Below are positions 1 to 8,334 of a stretch of DNA of 64,000 bases, one piece after another (positions within the stretch are counted from its first letter, which is position 1; each line of letters begins with the position of its first letter). The stretch comes from UBA3102 sp964413055 (GTDB lineage Bacteria; Bacillota; Desulfotomaculia; Desulfotomaculales; Pelotomaculaceae). The notes under the pieces were generated by a model. That model was not told the origin of the DNA. It saw only the letters and a list, made by a program, of their open reading frames with translations, and did not search any database. Location: positions 6,090 through 70,089 of the forward strand of contig CAYPRB010000010.1 of the NCBI GenBank assembly GCA_964413055.1. The letters run 5' to 3'. A program made the position numbers and the translations under genes.

Positions 1-399
1 GGTGGTGAATTGATTGAAACGTATGCGCTCAGTAAAGGGGAAACGCACGATCCGGGACAAAACCCGCTTTACACGGTTACCCCCGGGACAGATCAGGCGT
101 ATACCCCGGGGAGTACCGGGGAAGGAATTTGTACTATGACCGTGAATTACGGCGTATCAGGATTTAATTATTTTACGGCCGGCATTAATCCTCTAGTTCC
201 TCATAACGGTGAAGAAACCGTGGTCTTTACGCATTCAAGAAACGGCAGTCGATTGGGACTTAACGCCACCAGAGCTGATTTCGACCAGGTGGATACGGCC
301 CAGGCCGGTTTCAATGTGAAAGCAGGCGACGTAATCAAGGTTTACATTGTTGACGAGTTAACTAGTGCAAACGACCATAATCCAGTAATCCTGCAGTAA
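1..399 (+). CDS. C-terminal part of an uncharacterised, probably surface or secreted protein (truncated by window edge)
   Basis: The reading frame is open from the first base to the TAA at 397-399, so the gene most likely begins outside the window; a TTG at position 10 could be a start but has no well-placed ribosome binding site. The visible 130 or so residues are rich in Gly, Thr, Asn and Asp, lack cysteine-based or enzymatic motifs except for one isolated Cys, and end in a beta-rich segment (AGFNVKAGDVIKVYIVDE) of the type seen in repeated extracellular beta-sandwich modules. I do not recognise a named family. The next gene encodes a lipoprotein, which fits an envelope context, but no function can be assigned. 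Confidence 0.6.
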   Translation, partial: GGELIETYALSKGETHDPGQNPLYTVTPGTDQAYTPGSTGEGICTMTVNYGVSGFNYFTAGINPLVPHNGEETVVFTHSRNGSRLGLNATRADFDQVDTAQAGFNVKAGDVIKVYIVDELTSANDHNPVILQ

Positions 400-481
400 T
401 GAGTGCATTGAACTGTAAGTTTCTTTGGGGACCCTCATAATATTAATCCGTTTCTTCTAGAGCAGGGTGGGATGAAATATA

Positions 482-1054
482 ATGTATGGCCAAAGATGTT
501 CCCTTCCAATAGCGGCAACGGTGTTGTTTTTACTGTTGCTGCTGCTGTCCTTTATGATTTTGACCGGATGCCGGGGCGGGCAGCCGCCTGCCGCCGGAGA
601 AGATGGCTTTCTGGTGATCCGGGGTGCTGCCGTGGAAAGTGAAGTACGTCTCTCCATGGAAGAAATAAAAGCCCTGGAGGGTGGCCTGGTCGAAGACGAT
701 TATTTTTCCGTTAATTCATACGGAACCAAGCAATATTTTCATTTCAAAGGCGTCTGGGTCTGGCACCTCTTGAAGGAAAAAGCAAACTTAAAAGAGCACG
801 CTTCCAGGTTGAGTTTTATTGCCGGGGACGGTTATGAAGTGGAATACACTTTGGAAGAGGTTAAGCGGGACGATTACATCGACGAGCAAAATCCCGAAAA
901 ACAATACAAGATGATCCTGGCGTGGGAAGAAGATGGCTGGGAATATAACCCGGGCGAAGGCAATCCATTAAAATTGGTCGTGGGGCAGCGCGAGCCCGGC
1001 GATGTGAACAAGCCTTACTGGGTACGCAATGTAAAAACTATTCGCGTTGATTAA
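482..1054 (+). CDS. Lipoprotein with a sulfite-oxidase-like (molybdopterin-binding-fold) domain
   Basis: 190 aa. Residues about 9-29 form a hydrophobic signal segment ending in a lipobox-like LTGC, so Cys30 would be lipidated and the protein anchored outside the cytoplasmic membrane. The rest resembles the oxidoreductase molybdopterin-binding fold: a strand-rich start, a GVWVWHLL helix, then DGYEVEYTLEEV and an ending YWVRNVKTIRV typical of that fold. The cysteine that binds molybdenum in true sulfite oxidases is not seen, so redox activity is doubtful. It lies 54 bp upstream of an ECF transporter S subunit whose C-terminus carries a related domain, which suggests, by inference, ligand capture or scavenging for that transporter. 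Confidence 0.7.
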   Translation: MYGQRCSLPIAATVLFLLLLLLSFMILTGCRGGQPPAAGEDGFLVIRGAAVESEVRLSMEEIKALEGGLVEDDYFSVNSYGTKQYFHFKGVWVWHLLKEKANLKEHASRLSFIAGDGYEVEYTLEEVKRDDYIDEQNPEKQYKMILAWEEDGWEYNPGEGNPLKLVVGQREPGDVNKPYWVRNVKTIRVD

Positions 1055-1108
1055 AGAAAGCCCGGACAGCAGACGGCGGGGAGACAACCGGTGACTGGAG
1101 GTAGAACC

Positions 1109-2191
1109 GTGGAAGAAGAAATAAAAAAGCGTAAGCAATATTACTTGAGCAACCGGGACCTGCTGATTATTGCTGTTTTAAGCGGTATCGGCGGAGTGAT
1201 CAGTACTTATGTCGGCTATCTGGGTAATCTTTTAAACCGGGTTTGCGGTGTTCCTTTCGGTGCCGGGCAGTTTGTCTCCGGTCTGCACGTTTTCTGGATC
1301 ATTTTAGCGGCCGGTCTCATCAGGAGACCGGGGGCAGCTGCCGCCGCCGGCCTGCTCAAAGGAGTAATCGAGCTTTTTACGGGCAGCACCCACGGGGTGG
1401 CGATCGTACTGATTTCCCTGATGCAGGGGATCATCGTCGATATTGTCCTGCTGCTCACCAGGCGGTACAACCTGGTCAGCTACATGCTGGCGGGTGGTGT
1501 TGCGGCTGCGTCCAACGTGTTTGTTTTTCAATTGCTCTACTTTTCCGGCGCTCCCGTCACCTATATTTGCTTTATCGGTCTCCTGGCCTTTATTTCCGGC
1601 GTTCTCCTGGCGGGTAGTTTTGGGCACTCGGTTCTGGAGATTGTCTTACAGGCCAGGCCTTACCGCATGGGTGTTAATTCAAGAGCTAAAACCGCTGCCA
1701 CGGCCGATGCAAATGGAAAGCAAAAAATATTTATGTCCCGCCTGCGGCTGGTGGTCACGGGATTGCTGCTGGCAGCATTTTCCGCCGGCGCGGTATATTA
1801 TTATGCCGCTGTTTTTGAGCCGCCCTGGGTCGGTCCCAAATGCCGGGTGGAAGGGGCGGTGGAAAAACCGCTTTCTTTCCGGCTTTTCGACTTCGAACAG
1901 TATGAAACGACGATCACCGCGGAATTAAAAGGAGAGGTCACCAGCGTTCCGCCGCAGAATTATACGGGGGTTCCCCTGCGGGTCATCCTCCGGGATACCC
2001 GTCCCTTGGATGGTGCAAATACCCTGGTGGTGACCGCCACGGATGGTTATACGGTGGAATTTGAATTGCAAAAAGTGTTGGCTGACGAACAAATGCTGTT
2101 GATTCGTGAAGAAAATATGCTGCGCCTGATTGCCGCAAATTACCCGGGGGGGCACTGGGTAAAGATGGTAAATAAGCTTGTAGTAAAATAG
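1109..2191 (+). CDS. ECF transporter S component, YkoE-like, with C-terminal extracytoplasmic domain
   Basis: 360 aa from the GTG at 1109, preferred over an in-frame GTG at 1091 because GGAGGT at 1097-1102 sits 6 nt before it. Residues about 12-190 contain five or six membrane helices with the PFGAGQF...RRPGAAAAAGLLKG...VIELFTGS pattern of YkoE-type S subunits (hydroxymethylpyrimidine/thiamine uptake in Bacillus). A further helix near 205-225 is followed by about 120 residues that resemble the domain of the preceding lipoprotein (GVPLRVIL, ATDGYTVEFELQKV, WVKMVNKLVV). The order S-A-T with the next two genes matches ykoE-ykoD-ykoC. The substrate cannot be fixed from sequence; the extra extracytoplasmic domain is unusual for an S subunit. 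Confidence 0.8.
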   Translation: MEEEIKKRKQYYLSNRDLLIIAVLSGIGGVISTYVGYLGNLLNRVCGVPFGAGQFVSGLHVFWIILAAGLIRRPGAAAAAGLLKGVIELFTGSTHGVAIVLISLMQGIIVDIVLLLTRRYNLVSYMLAGGVAAASNVFVFQLLYFSGAPVTYICFIGLLAFISGVLLAGSFGHSVLEIVLQARPYRMGVNSRAKTAATADANGKQKIFMSRLRLVVTGLLLAAFSAGAVYYYAAVFEPPWVGPKCRVEGAVEKPLSFRLFDFEQYETTITAELKGEVTSVPPQNYTGVPLRVILRDTRPLDGANTLVVTATDGYTVEFELQKVLADEQMLLIREENMLRLIAANYPGGHWVKMVNKLVVK

Positions 2192-2217
2192 ATTTTTAAA
2201 AAATCGAGGGGTTAAGC

Positions 2218-3756
2218 GTGGTTAAAACTGTTGTCGATGTCGTAGATTTATCCTTTACCTACAGTGGTTCCGTGTCTCCGGCCCTGGATAAAGTGAACCT
2301 TCAGGTCAAGCCGGGTGAATTTTTAACTATAACCGGCGCCAGCGGTTGCGGCAAATCCACGCTGGTTTTATGTATGGCCGGGTTTATTCCTTATGCTTTC
2401 CCGGGAAATATGCAGGGGCTGGTGCGGGTAATGGATAAGGATACCAGGGACTATCCCGCCGGCGGGCTTTCAGGAATCGTGGGATTGGTGCAGCAAGACC
2501 CCGAGGCACAGCTTTGTACGCTTAGGGTGAATGACGAAGTTGCTTTCGGGCCGGAAAACCTCTGCGTGCCTCCCGAAATGATTGAGGAGCGGGTTCGCTT
2601 CGCCTTGGATGCGGTGGGGGCGTTAAATCTATGGGAAAGACAGGTCCAAACCCTCTCGGGCGGCGAAAAACAGCGGGTGGCCATTGCCTCTGTATTAGCT
2701 ATGAACCCCTTGCTGATAGTTCTGGACGAACCTACTGCCAACCTGGACCCCAAATGTACGCGGGAAGTGCTTCAGGTTCTCGAACGGTTAAGGCGGGAAC
2801 AAGCCATGTCCATTATTGTTGTGGAGCACCGGTTGGAGAAGCTGTTGCCCATTACCGACCGCCTGGTGACCATGGAAAGGGGAAGGATTGCCGGTGACGG
2901 CGCCCCGCAGGATCACCGGAAAACATATATTCCCTCTCCAACCTGCCTTGTAGAAAATAATAAAAAGATACCCGGGCCGTACCCCAACCAACCCATGTTA
3001 TCCGTGGAAAACCTCAGGGCGGGCTACGAAGGGGGAGACGTTCTTGCCGCAGTAAATTTTGACCTGTATCCAGGAGAAATAGTTGCTGTCATGGGTGATA
3101 ACGGCAGCGGCAAGACCACGTTGATTGCAAACCTGTTGGGGATGCTCAGCCCCAGGGAAGGCAGTGTCAGATTTAAAGGAGTCGATATTACCGCGCTTAA
3201 GGTTACCAAGCGCGCCCGGGACCTGGGTTTGACCTTTCAAAATCCCAACCACCAGTTGTTTGAAGTTACCGTTTTAAAAGATGCCGCGCTGCCGTCCCTT
3301 TTTTTAAGTACTAATCCGGCCGAAAAAACGGAGCGTGACATTTATGAATTGCTGGAGAGATTCGATTTGCTGCCGTACCGGGAGAAAAATCCTTTCACCC
3401 TCAGCCTGGGTGAAAAAAAGAGACTGACCCTGGTTTCGGTCCTGGCCTACGCTCCGGAAGTTTTAATTCTGGACGAGCCGCTGGTGGGACAGGACAGTGA
3501 CCGCCTTGATTTGCTTCTGCAAGCCATGCGCGAGCACTGTGGGCGGGGTGGTTTGACCCTGATGGTGTGTCATGAGCCGGCGGTGGTTGCATCGTATTGC
3601 CACCGGATCCTTTTTTTGGATGAAGGAAAACTGGTTGTTGATGCCGGCGTGCAGGAGGCGTTTCGGAAATTGGCGCAGCTGGGCCGGGAAGAGTATTTAC
3701 CGGACGGATATCCGTTTACAGTTCGGAGCAAGGAGGCGCGCAGGGATGTTCCTTAA
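2218..3756 (+). CDS. ECF transporter ATPase with two ABC domains, YkoD-like
   Basis: 512 aa, GTG start preceded by GAGGGG. Two complete ABC ATPase domains are fused in one chain: the first has Walker A GASGCGKS (residues 40-47), signature LSGGEKQR and Walker B LLIVLDEP; the second has Walker A GDNGSGKT (near residue 293), signature LSLGEKKR and Walker B VLILDEP. This is the architecture of YkoD and other group I ECF energising subunits, in which one fused chain replaces the EcfA-EcfA' pair. It would hydrolyse ATP at the inner face of the membrane to drive the neighbouring S and T subunits. The gene overlaps the next one by 11 bp, which implies translational coupling. Confidence 0.9.
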   Translation: MVKTVVDVVDLSFTYSGSVSPALDKVNLQVKPGEFLTITGASGCGKSTLVLCMAGFIPYAFPGNMQGLVRVMDKDTRDYPAGGLSGIVGLVQQDPEAQLCTLRVNDEVAFGPENLCVPPEMIEERVRFALDAVGALNLWERQVQTLSGGEKQRVAIASVLAMNPLLIVLDEPTANLDPKCTREVLQVLERLRREQAMSIIVVEHRLEKLLPITDRLVTMERGRIAGDGAPQDHRKTYIPSPTCLVENNKKIPGPYPNQPMLSVENLRAGYEGGDVLAAVNFDLYPGEIVAVMGDNGSGKTTLIANLLGMLSPREGSVRFKGVDITALKVTKRARDLGLTFQNPNHQLFEVTVLKDAALPSLFLSTNPAEKTERDIYELLERFDLLPYREKNPFTLSLGEKKRLTLVSVLAYAPEVLILDEPLVGQDSDRLDLLLQAMREHCGRGGLTLMVCHEPAVVASYCHRILFLDEGKLVVDAGVQEAFRKLAQLGREEYLPDGYPFTVRSKEARRDVP

Positions 3757-4576
3757 CCGGGGTAAACACCTTAATTTTCCCGCCACAAATTTAAAAAACC
3801 TGTTTCCAGGCTTGACTTATGTAGCAGGGTATTCAGCGCTGCACCGCTTACACCCCCTGGTCAAGCTGGTTCTGCTCGTCTGCTTTACCCTGGCGGTTTT
3901 TACCGTGCCTTCAATACACGGGGGGCTGGTTCTTTTTGTACTACTGCTGTTTTCCTACCATCTGGCCGGCCTGGGAACGGGCTTTTTTGTGCGTAAATTG
4001 CGGTTTATCTTTATTTTTGGTTTTTTAATACTATTGGTCCAAATTTTATGGGTCAAAGAGGGTTATTTAATCTGGCAGTTCGGCCTGGGCCGGTGGCATT
4101 TTGCTGTCTGGTCCGGGGGGCTCTGGGGCGGGCTGGGTATAGTACTGCGTTTTGTTAATGTGATCGGATCCAGCTATCTGTTTGTGTCCACCACCGACCC
4201 GAACCGGCTGGCCTATGCTTTAATGAAGGCGGGACTGCCTTACAGGGCCGGTTTTATGCTCATTACAGCCATGCGTTTTATTCCCCTTTTCCGCATGGAA
4301 CTGGCCCTGGTGAAAAATGCCCAGATGGCTAAGGGGATCGAATTGGAGGGACTGTCGCCGCGGTGGTTGCTCAGGGTGGTCAAGCATCTCTTGGTTCCGC
4401 TGGTTATATCGGCACTCAGCAAGGTGGATTTCCTGACCATGTCCATGGAAAGCCGTGCATTTGGACTCTATCCCACGCGCAGCTATATGTACGCCCAAAC
4501 CATGTCATTTAAAGATAAACTGGTTCTGGCAGGTACTCCCCTGGTATTGCTGTTTTTCTACTTTGCCTTTCGCTAA
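3746..4576 (+). CDS. ECF transporter T component, CbiQ/EcfT family (YkoC-like)
   Basis: 276 aa from the ATG at 3746 (AGGAGG at 3731-3736, 9 nt spacing); the start lies inside the end of the ATPase gene. Several hydrophobic helices (residues about 40-75, 85-125, 180-200, 255-276) flank a cytoplasmic part with the family-typical MSMESRAFGLYPTRS stretch and a KNAQMAKGIELEG coupling-helix region, which contact the ATPases in EcfT proteins. It would be the scaffold linking the S subunit to the fused ATPase in the membrane. It completes the three-gene transporter; no thiamine-binding riboswitch was recognised upstream of the cluster. Confidence 0.87.
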   Translation: MFLNRGKHLNFPATNLKNLFPGLTYVAGYSALHRLHPLVKLVLLVCFTLAVFTVPSIHGGLVLFVLLLFSYHLAGLGTGFFVRKLRFIFIFGFLILLVQILWVKEGYLIWQFGLGRWHFAVWSGGLWGGLGIVLRFVNVIGSSYLFVSTTDPNRLAYALMKAGLPYRAGFMLITAMRFIPLFRMELALVKNAQMAKGIELEGLSPRWLLRVVKHLLVPLVISALSKVDFLTMSMESRAFGLYPTRSYMYAQTMSFKDKLVLAGTPLVLLFFYFAFR

Positions 4577-4690
4577 AACGGAAATGAATTTGTCCCTGTT
4601 AGTTAATGATGGGGCGTAGATTTTATGAAATCAGTTTATACAGTTTTAGAATACTTGGTATAAATATGGTTGCAAGAAAGGACTGGCGAA

Positions 4691-5383
4691 ATGCAGGATA
4701 AAATAATCACTAATCCGGAAGTAAAATGCTTCTACAGCAGGCGTAACCGGGTGACTTTGAATGAAATGAAATGGGACAAACGTATATTGCCAGTCATAAC
4801 TAAAGAATATTCAGGCGCAGATGCGGCATTAAGAGAATACCGTTTGCTCAAACACCTGGAAAGACTTAATATAAATGTTCCTTTGGTGTACGGAGCGGAT
4901 GGAAAAGTTCTCTACCTGCAGTATATAGAGGGGGTTCTCCTTAACAACATTATTGATGATGTCACCGCCCACGCGCCTAATTGGATTTCTGAGCTGGCAT
5001 GCTGGTTTTACCGGTTTCATAAGGCTAATTTACAGATAAACGGCTCCGTTTTGTTGAAAGATGACGCCAATCTCCGGAATTTTATTTTTTTCCTAAACTC
5101 TTTTTATGCCCTGGATTTTGAGAATGAAGTTTTTGGCCGGCCCGAGCAGGATATTGCTGAATGCTGTGCCTATATCTTGAGCAACGCTCCCGGTTTTAAC
5201 GGGGAAAAATTTAAAGTGGTTAATAAGCTTGTTGATTATTACTGTCATTTGGATAGCACTGCAGACAAAGAAGTAATAAAAACAGAAATTAAAAAAAATT
5301 TAAAAATCTTGGCCGGACGCAGGAAATACCAGGAGGCTGAGATATATAACTCGCTGCCGCTGATCAATCTCTTGCTCGTCTGA
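4691..5383 (+). CDS. Small protein of aminoglycoside-phosphotransferase/RIO-like kinase fold
   Basis: 230 aa from the ATG at 4691 (GAAAGGA at 4676-4682); a TTG at 4670 is in frame but has no ribosome binding site. Features compatible with a kinase fold: Lys38 in VITKEY and Glu49 in ALREY as the possible Lys-Glu ion pair, DDANLRNFIF (residues 124-133) as the catalytic-loop equivalent with Asp and Asn seven to eight positions downstream of an unusual Lys, and LDFEN (141-145) as the metal-binding DFG equivalent. The length is shorter than typical APH enzymes (about 260-300 aa). Substrate unknown. It stands alone, followed by a terminator at 5478-5512. Confidence 0.55.
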   Translation: MQDKIITNPEVKCFYSRRNRVTLNEMKWDKRILPVITKEYSGADAALREYRLLKHLERLNINVPLVYGADGKVLYLQYIEGVLLNNIIDDVTAHAPNWISELACWFYRFHKANLQINGSVLLKDDANLRNFIFFLNSFYALDFENEVFGRPEQDIAECCAYILSNAPGFNGEKFKVVNKLVDYYCHLDSTADKEVIKTEIKKNLKILAGRRKYQEAEIYNSLPLINLLLV

Positions 5384-5477
5384 GGTGCAGAGCAACATTT
5401 TCTTGTTCATGGACAAATGGAAAGTCAACCGATCAGCGAAAAAATTTTAAAGGAACCATAACTGTGATTAAAGAATA

Positions 5478-5520
5478 AACCACCCGGGAAGGTTTTATTT
5501 CCCGGCGGTTTTATAATTTA
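5478..5520 (+). terminator. Rho-independent terminator after the kinase-fold gene
   Basis: Hairpin with arms CCGGGAA (5484-5490) and TTCCCGG (5499-5505), extended by AACC/GGTT across a small internal loop, then a T-rich tail. It separates the kinase-fold gene from the DUF6485 gene. Confidence 0.75.
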
Positions 5521-5543
5521 TTTTATAATAAGGAGAGTGCTTT

Positions 5544-5744
5544 ATGAAGCCGAAACAACGCAAAATTGAAAAAAATAAGGATAATTGTACGTGTACTTAC
5601 GAACCGTGCCCGAGGAAAGGCATATGCTGCGAATGCATCGCCTACCACCGGAAATTAGGTGAAGCTCCCGGTTGTCTTTTTCCACCCGAGGTGGAAAAAA
5701 CTTATGACCGTTCTTTAAAAAGACTGGCGCGTTGTTACATTTAA
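5544..5744 (+). CDS. DUF6485 family small cysteine-rich protein
   Basis: 66 aa with ATG preceded by AAGGAGAG. Six cysteines are spaced as CTCTYEPC, then GICCEC and later single Cys residues, followed by the conserved FPPEVEKTYDRS segment. This matches the small DUF6485 proteins common in strict anaerobes; the cysteine arrangement suggests metal binding, but no function is established. It is transcribed alone between two hairpins. Confidence 0.75.
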   Translation: MKPKQRKIEKNKDNCTCTYEPCPRKGICCECIAYHRKLGEAPGCLFPPEVEKTYDRSLKRLARCYI

Positions 5745-5833
5745 GATATTTATTCCGGCAGGTAAATATTGTAACTTTTAAAATCAGTGATAAACATTTT
5801 ATTTAAGTGGTATATTTGGTATAATTTCAACAG

Positions 5834-5863
5834 AAGCATAAAAAATAATTATTTTTTATGCTT
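5834..5863. terminator. Perfect 30-bp AT-rich palindrome, likely bidirectional terminator
   Basis: The arms 5834-5848 (starting AAGCATAAAAAATAA) and 5849-5863 are exact reverse complements. It lies between the convergent DUF6485 gene and the minus-strand membrane-protein gene, whose stop codon falls inside the right arm. Position and symmetry suggest termination of both, although there is almost no GC in the stem. Confidence 0.55.
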
Positions 5864-6061
5864 ACTGGTTGTTGGATGCTGTTTTTTCAAGCATAGGTAT
5901 TTATAATAAACAAAAACAAAACTAATATATACCGGGATGGCCAGCATTATCTTAAATTTATTCGGGATCCAGGGAAGGGTAATTAGCAGTATACCCAGCA
6001 CGGTCACCGCAAGGGTTATCCAACGCCACCTTGCCAGTTCAATTCTTTCCGGTTCATGCAT
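5849..6061 (-). CDS. Small two-helix membrane protein, unknown function
   Basis: 70 aa, ATG start with AGGGTG about 7 nt upstream. Two hydrophobic stretches (about residues 13-31 and 36-54) separated by PNKFK, with basic residues at the C-terminus (KKQHPTTSKHKK). I do not recognise a family. It is a single gene convergent with the DUF6485 gene; the ribosome binding site and membrane pattern support it being real. Confidence 0.55.
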   Translation of the reverse strand: MHEPERIELARWRWITLAVTVLGILLITLPWIPNKFKIMLAIPVYISFVFVYYKYLCLKKQHPTTSKHKK

Positions 6062-6223
6062 AAATGATCACCCTTACTAATTTTCTATTACCCAAAATAA
6101 CTCCTGCAAAAAATATGGATCCATCAATCAATATATTGGTTTACGGAGTAAGACAAGGGCGGCGGGAAGATGTTCCGTCAAAATATATATGTTTCCGGAA
6201 TTAATCACCGGGAGGTATTGGTT

Positions 6224-6367
6224 ATGAAAAAAGGTCCTAAAATGGAATGCGCATGTGGCGGTCCGGTAAAAAAATTATACACCACTGAGCACGAAGAAAG
6301 AACATATGTCTATTACAAGTGTAAAACGTGCGGTGATATAACCACTATTGAAAAATTAATTAGTTGA
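6224..6367 (+). CDS. Small zinc-ribbon-like protein
   Basis: 47 aa from the ATG at 6224, which has GGAGGT at 6211-6216. Two pairs of cysteines (CACGG and CKTCG), about 26 residues apart, form a zinc-ribbon-type knuckle pair. Function unknown. Its 3' end overlaps the convergent DUF1284 gene by 12 bp. Confidence 0.55.
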   Translation: MKKGPKMECACGGPVKKLYTTEHEERTYVYYKCKTCGDITTIEKLIS

Positions 6368-6736
6368 GCGGTTACAGACTGTTTCCCAATCACACCCTGC
6401 ACAAAAAGCAGCCAGCCATTCTTTGGGTGTTGCTGCCACTTGGGACTTAATTTCCCGCCAGAGTACCCGTGCGCCAATTTCGACCGCAAGATGTGCGGTG
6501 GCTTGGGTGTCAAGTTTTCTGATTTCCGCATCCATTCCGGGCTTGGCGACGCACTTTCCTCCCCGGAGCGTCGGGCAAACCCGGCAGATATCGTCTGCAC
6601 CTGCGACCACCTCTATTTTCTCGCCCTGGTTAGCCCTGCGCATTATGTCTTCCAGGTTTTCGATAAATACCCGATCGTATCCCTCACCCCGGTAGTAATT
6701 AAGACAAATTAAATGATGCCCCCGTAATCTGATCAT
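6356..6736 (-). CDS. DUF1284 family protein
   Basis: 126 aa from the ATG at 6736, chosen over a GTG at 6745 because GAGGTG sits immediately upstream at the right distance. It begins with the hallmark MIRLRGHHLICLNYYRGEGYD and carries four or more cysteines (ICRVCPTL...GGKC...FCAGCDW...VC) that probably bind a metal or an iron-sulfur cluster. DUF1284 proteins occur mainly in anaerobic bacteria and archaea and have no defined function. Confidence 0.8.
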   Translation of the reverse strand: MIRLRGHHLICLNYYRGEGYDRVFIENLEDIMRRANQGEKIEVVAGADDICRVCPTLRGGKCVAKPGMDAEIRKLDTQATAHLAVEIGARVLWREIKSQVAATPKEWLAAFCAGCDWETVCNRSTN

Positions 6737-6931
6737 GTAAAACACCTCTTTTTTAAAACGTATTTAAGCTTTCTTCCATGGTTTTCATACTTACAAGTCA
6801 TATATTCTGTTCTTGTAGCTTCTTTCCTGCTTTGATACTTCAAAAGGACCCAGCTATATAACCACCCTTTTTTTAAAGCAGTCTGGGACAAGCCGCTAAA
6901 TAAACAACGCCACAAATACCGGCATTTGCCT

Positions 6932-7627
6932 TTACTTTTTGTTTTTGAGCGGTCGAATAGTTGCTAACAGACGCGACAATAATTCAGCATCCTTTTCTCC
7001 CGGGCTGTTCTCTACACCCGTCATGACGTCGATGAAGTCCGCGCCCGTCTGCATTAAAATATTGCAAACATTACCGGCATTCATTCCACCTGCAATAATA
7101 ACCGGCTTTGAAGATAGATTTAATATCTGCGAGCATAACTTAAGGTCCAGTCCGGTACCATTTGCGGATGCATTTGATGGCACGCGTGAATCTGCAAGCA
7201 ATCCGTAAATACTGGTCCTGCATAGTTTCTCTATGATCGTTTCAATATCCGTGGTTCCAAATTGTGAGATGCGATCTTCCATTACAGGAGGAACTGTTTT
7301 AACAACATCAATATTCATTTTCCGAAGTGCATCTGAAATAATTATGGTTTCCTCAAGCGTTTCTTTATAATGAAGCTGCACCATGGATGGACGCAGGTTG
7401 GCTGCCAGTTCAATTACTTTCCCGGGAGCACCGCCGGTAACAATACAGCTTCCGTGCGGGAATTGGACCATGTTCAATAACGGTAACGCCTCTGCGCGGC
7501 TCAAGTTCCAGGGAACCGGCATAGGGTATTCCGTTACAAAGCCGAGTATATCCACTCCCAGCTTCATGCACAACTGTACATCTTTTTCGCGTTTCAACCC
7601 GCATATTTTTACTTTGATGCTGCTCAT
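6932..7627 (-). CDS. trpF: Phosphoribosylanthranilate isomerase, divergent subfamily
   Basis: 231 aa; ATG at 7627 overlaps the trpC stop (TAATG). It contains the TrpF landmarks VKICGLKREKD with the catalytic Cys near the N-terminus, VQLH, and the C-terminal phosphate-binding AGGMNAGNV...DVMTGVE. It catalyses the Amadori rearrangement of phosphoribosylanthranilate to CdRP in tryptophan synthesis. The GFVTEYPMPVPWN stretch replaces the usual GFVF...SPR motif, and the protein is some 20-30 residues longer than common TrpF, so it belongs to a variant group seen in some anaerobes. It is the last gene of the trpBADCF operon. Confidence 0.85.
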   Translation of the reverse strand: MSSIKVKICGLKREKDVQLCMKLGVDILGFVTEYPMPVPWNLSRAEALPLLNMVQFPHGSCIVTGGAPGKVIELAANLRPSMVQLHYKETLEETIIISDALRKMNIDVVKTVPPVMEDRISQFGTTDIETIIEKLCRTSIYGLLADSRVPSNASANGTGLDLKLCSQILNLSSKPVIIAGGMNAGNVCNILMQTGADFIDVMTGVENSPGEKDAELLSRLLATIRPLKNKK

Positions 7628-8334
7628 TAATTGCAATCTCCCACTCCTCTGCTGAAAGCCAGATAGCACTCACGCATGTTTTCTGCCTGCCAGATTGCTG
7701 TTCCGATAAGTACCGCATCGGCACCCGCCCGAACTGCTGCCCGGGCTTCCGCAGGGGTTTGAAGGGAACTTTCACTGATTAGTATTGCATCATTTGGTTT
7801 ATACTTGGCCAGTAGTTCTGTAGCAGAAACGGTTCCAGCATCTCTTTCCAGTTCAAGGATATTACGATTGTTAATACCCACTAGTTTAGCGCCAATTTTT
7901 CTGGCCAGGATCAATTCTTCTTTCGTATGTGCCTCAACCAATGGCTCCAGTCCGATTTTCAAAGCTTCTTCATACAGCTTCATTAGCGATGAAAACGATT
8001 GCGTGGCGCAAATAAGCAGGATTGCCGCTGCGCCACAATCCTTTGTAATCTTCAAATCATCAACGCACGCAATAAAATCCTTACGGAGGGTAGGAAGCTT
8101 GGTTAACGCCGCAATTCGCTCCAGAAGTTCTATGGAACCGCCAAAGTTCTTTGGTTCGGTTACAACCGACAGTGCGGGTGCACCTGCTTCAGCCAGCAGC
8201 TTAGCCACTTCCACCGGATCTCTTCCCCGGAGGAGATCGCCCTCTTTGGGGGTAGTGCACTTTACATCGGGAATGACGGGAATGAAACCTGCCTGTTTTC
8301 TTTTTTTAATCGAAGCGGAAATTTTCGTATTCAT
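7627..8334 (-). CDS. trpC: Indole-3-glycerol-phosphate synthase, divergent short subfamily
   Basis: 235 aa, about 20-25 shorter than typical IGPS. ATG at 8334 overlaps the trpD stop (TAATG). Recognisable TIM-barrel elements: PDVKCTTPKEGDLL (in place of AEIKKASPSKG, retaining a Lys), LSVVTEPKNFGG, LRKDFI, LEPLVEAHTKEEL, VGINNRN, LISESS and AGADAVLIGTAIW. It would close CdRP to indole-3-glycerol phosphate. The altered first motif and SESS instead of SESG mark a divergent clade; activity is inferred from context and from retention of the barrel motifs. Confidence 0.85.
   Translation of the reverse strand: MNTKISASIKKRKQAGFIPVIPDVKCTTPKEGDLLRGRDPVEVAKLLAEAGAPALSVVTEPKNFGGSIELLERIAALTKLPTLRKDFIACVDDLKITKDCGAAAILLICATQSFSSLMKLYEEALKIGLEPLVEAHTKEELILARKIGAKLVGINNRNILELERDAGTVSATELLAKYKPNDAILISESSLQTPAEARAAVRAGADAVLIGTAIWQAENMRECYLAFSRGVGDCN

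Noticed and set aside
400..481. Thiamine (TPP) riboswitch for the YkoEDC-like transporter
   Set aside because: The gap is only 82 bp and has no recognisable THI-box sequence.
6733..6915. 60-codon frame between the DUF1284 gene and trpF
   Set aside because: No ribosome binding site, no family similarity and composition like the surrounding intergenic DNA; it overlaps the DUF1284 start region.
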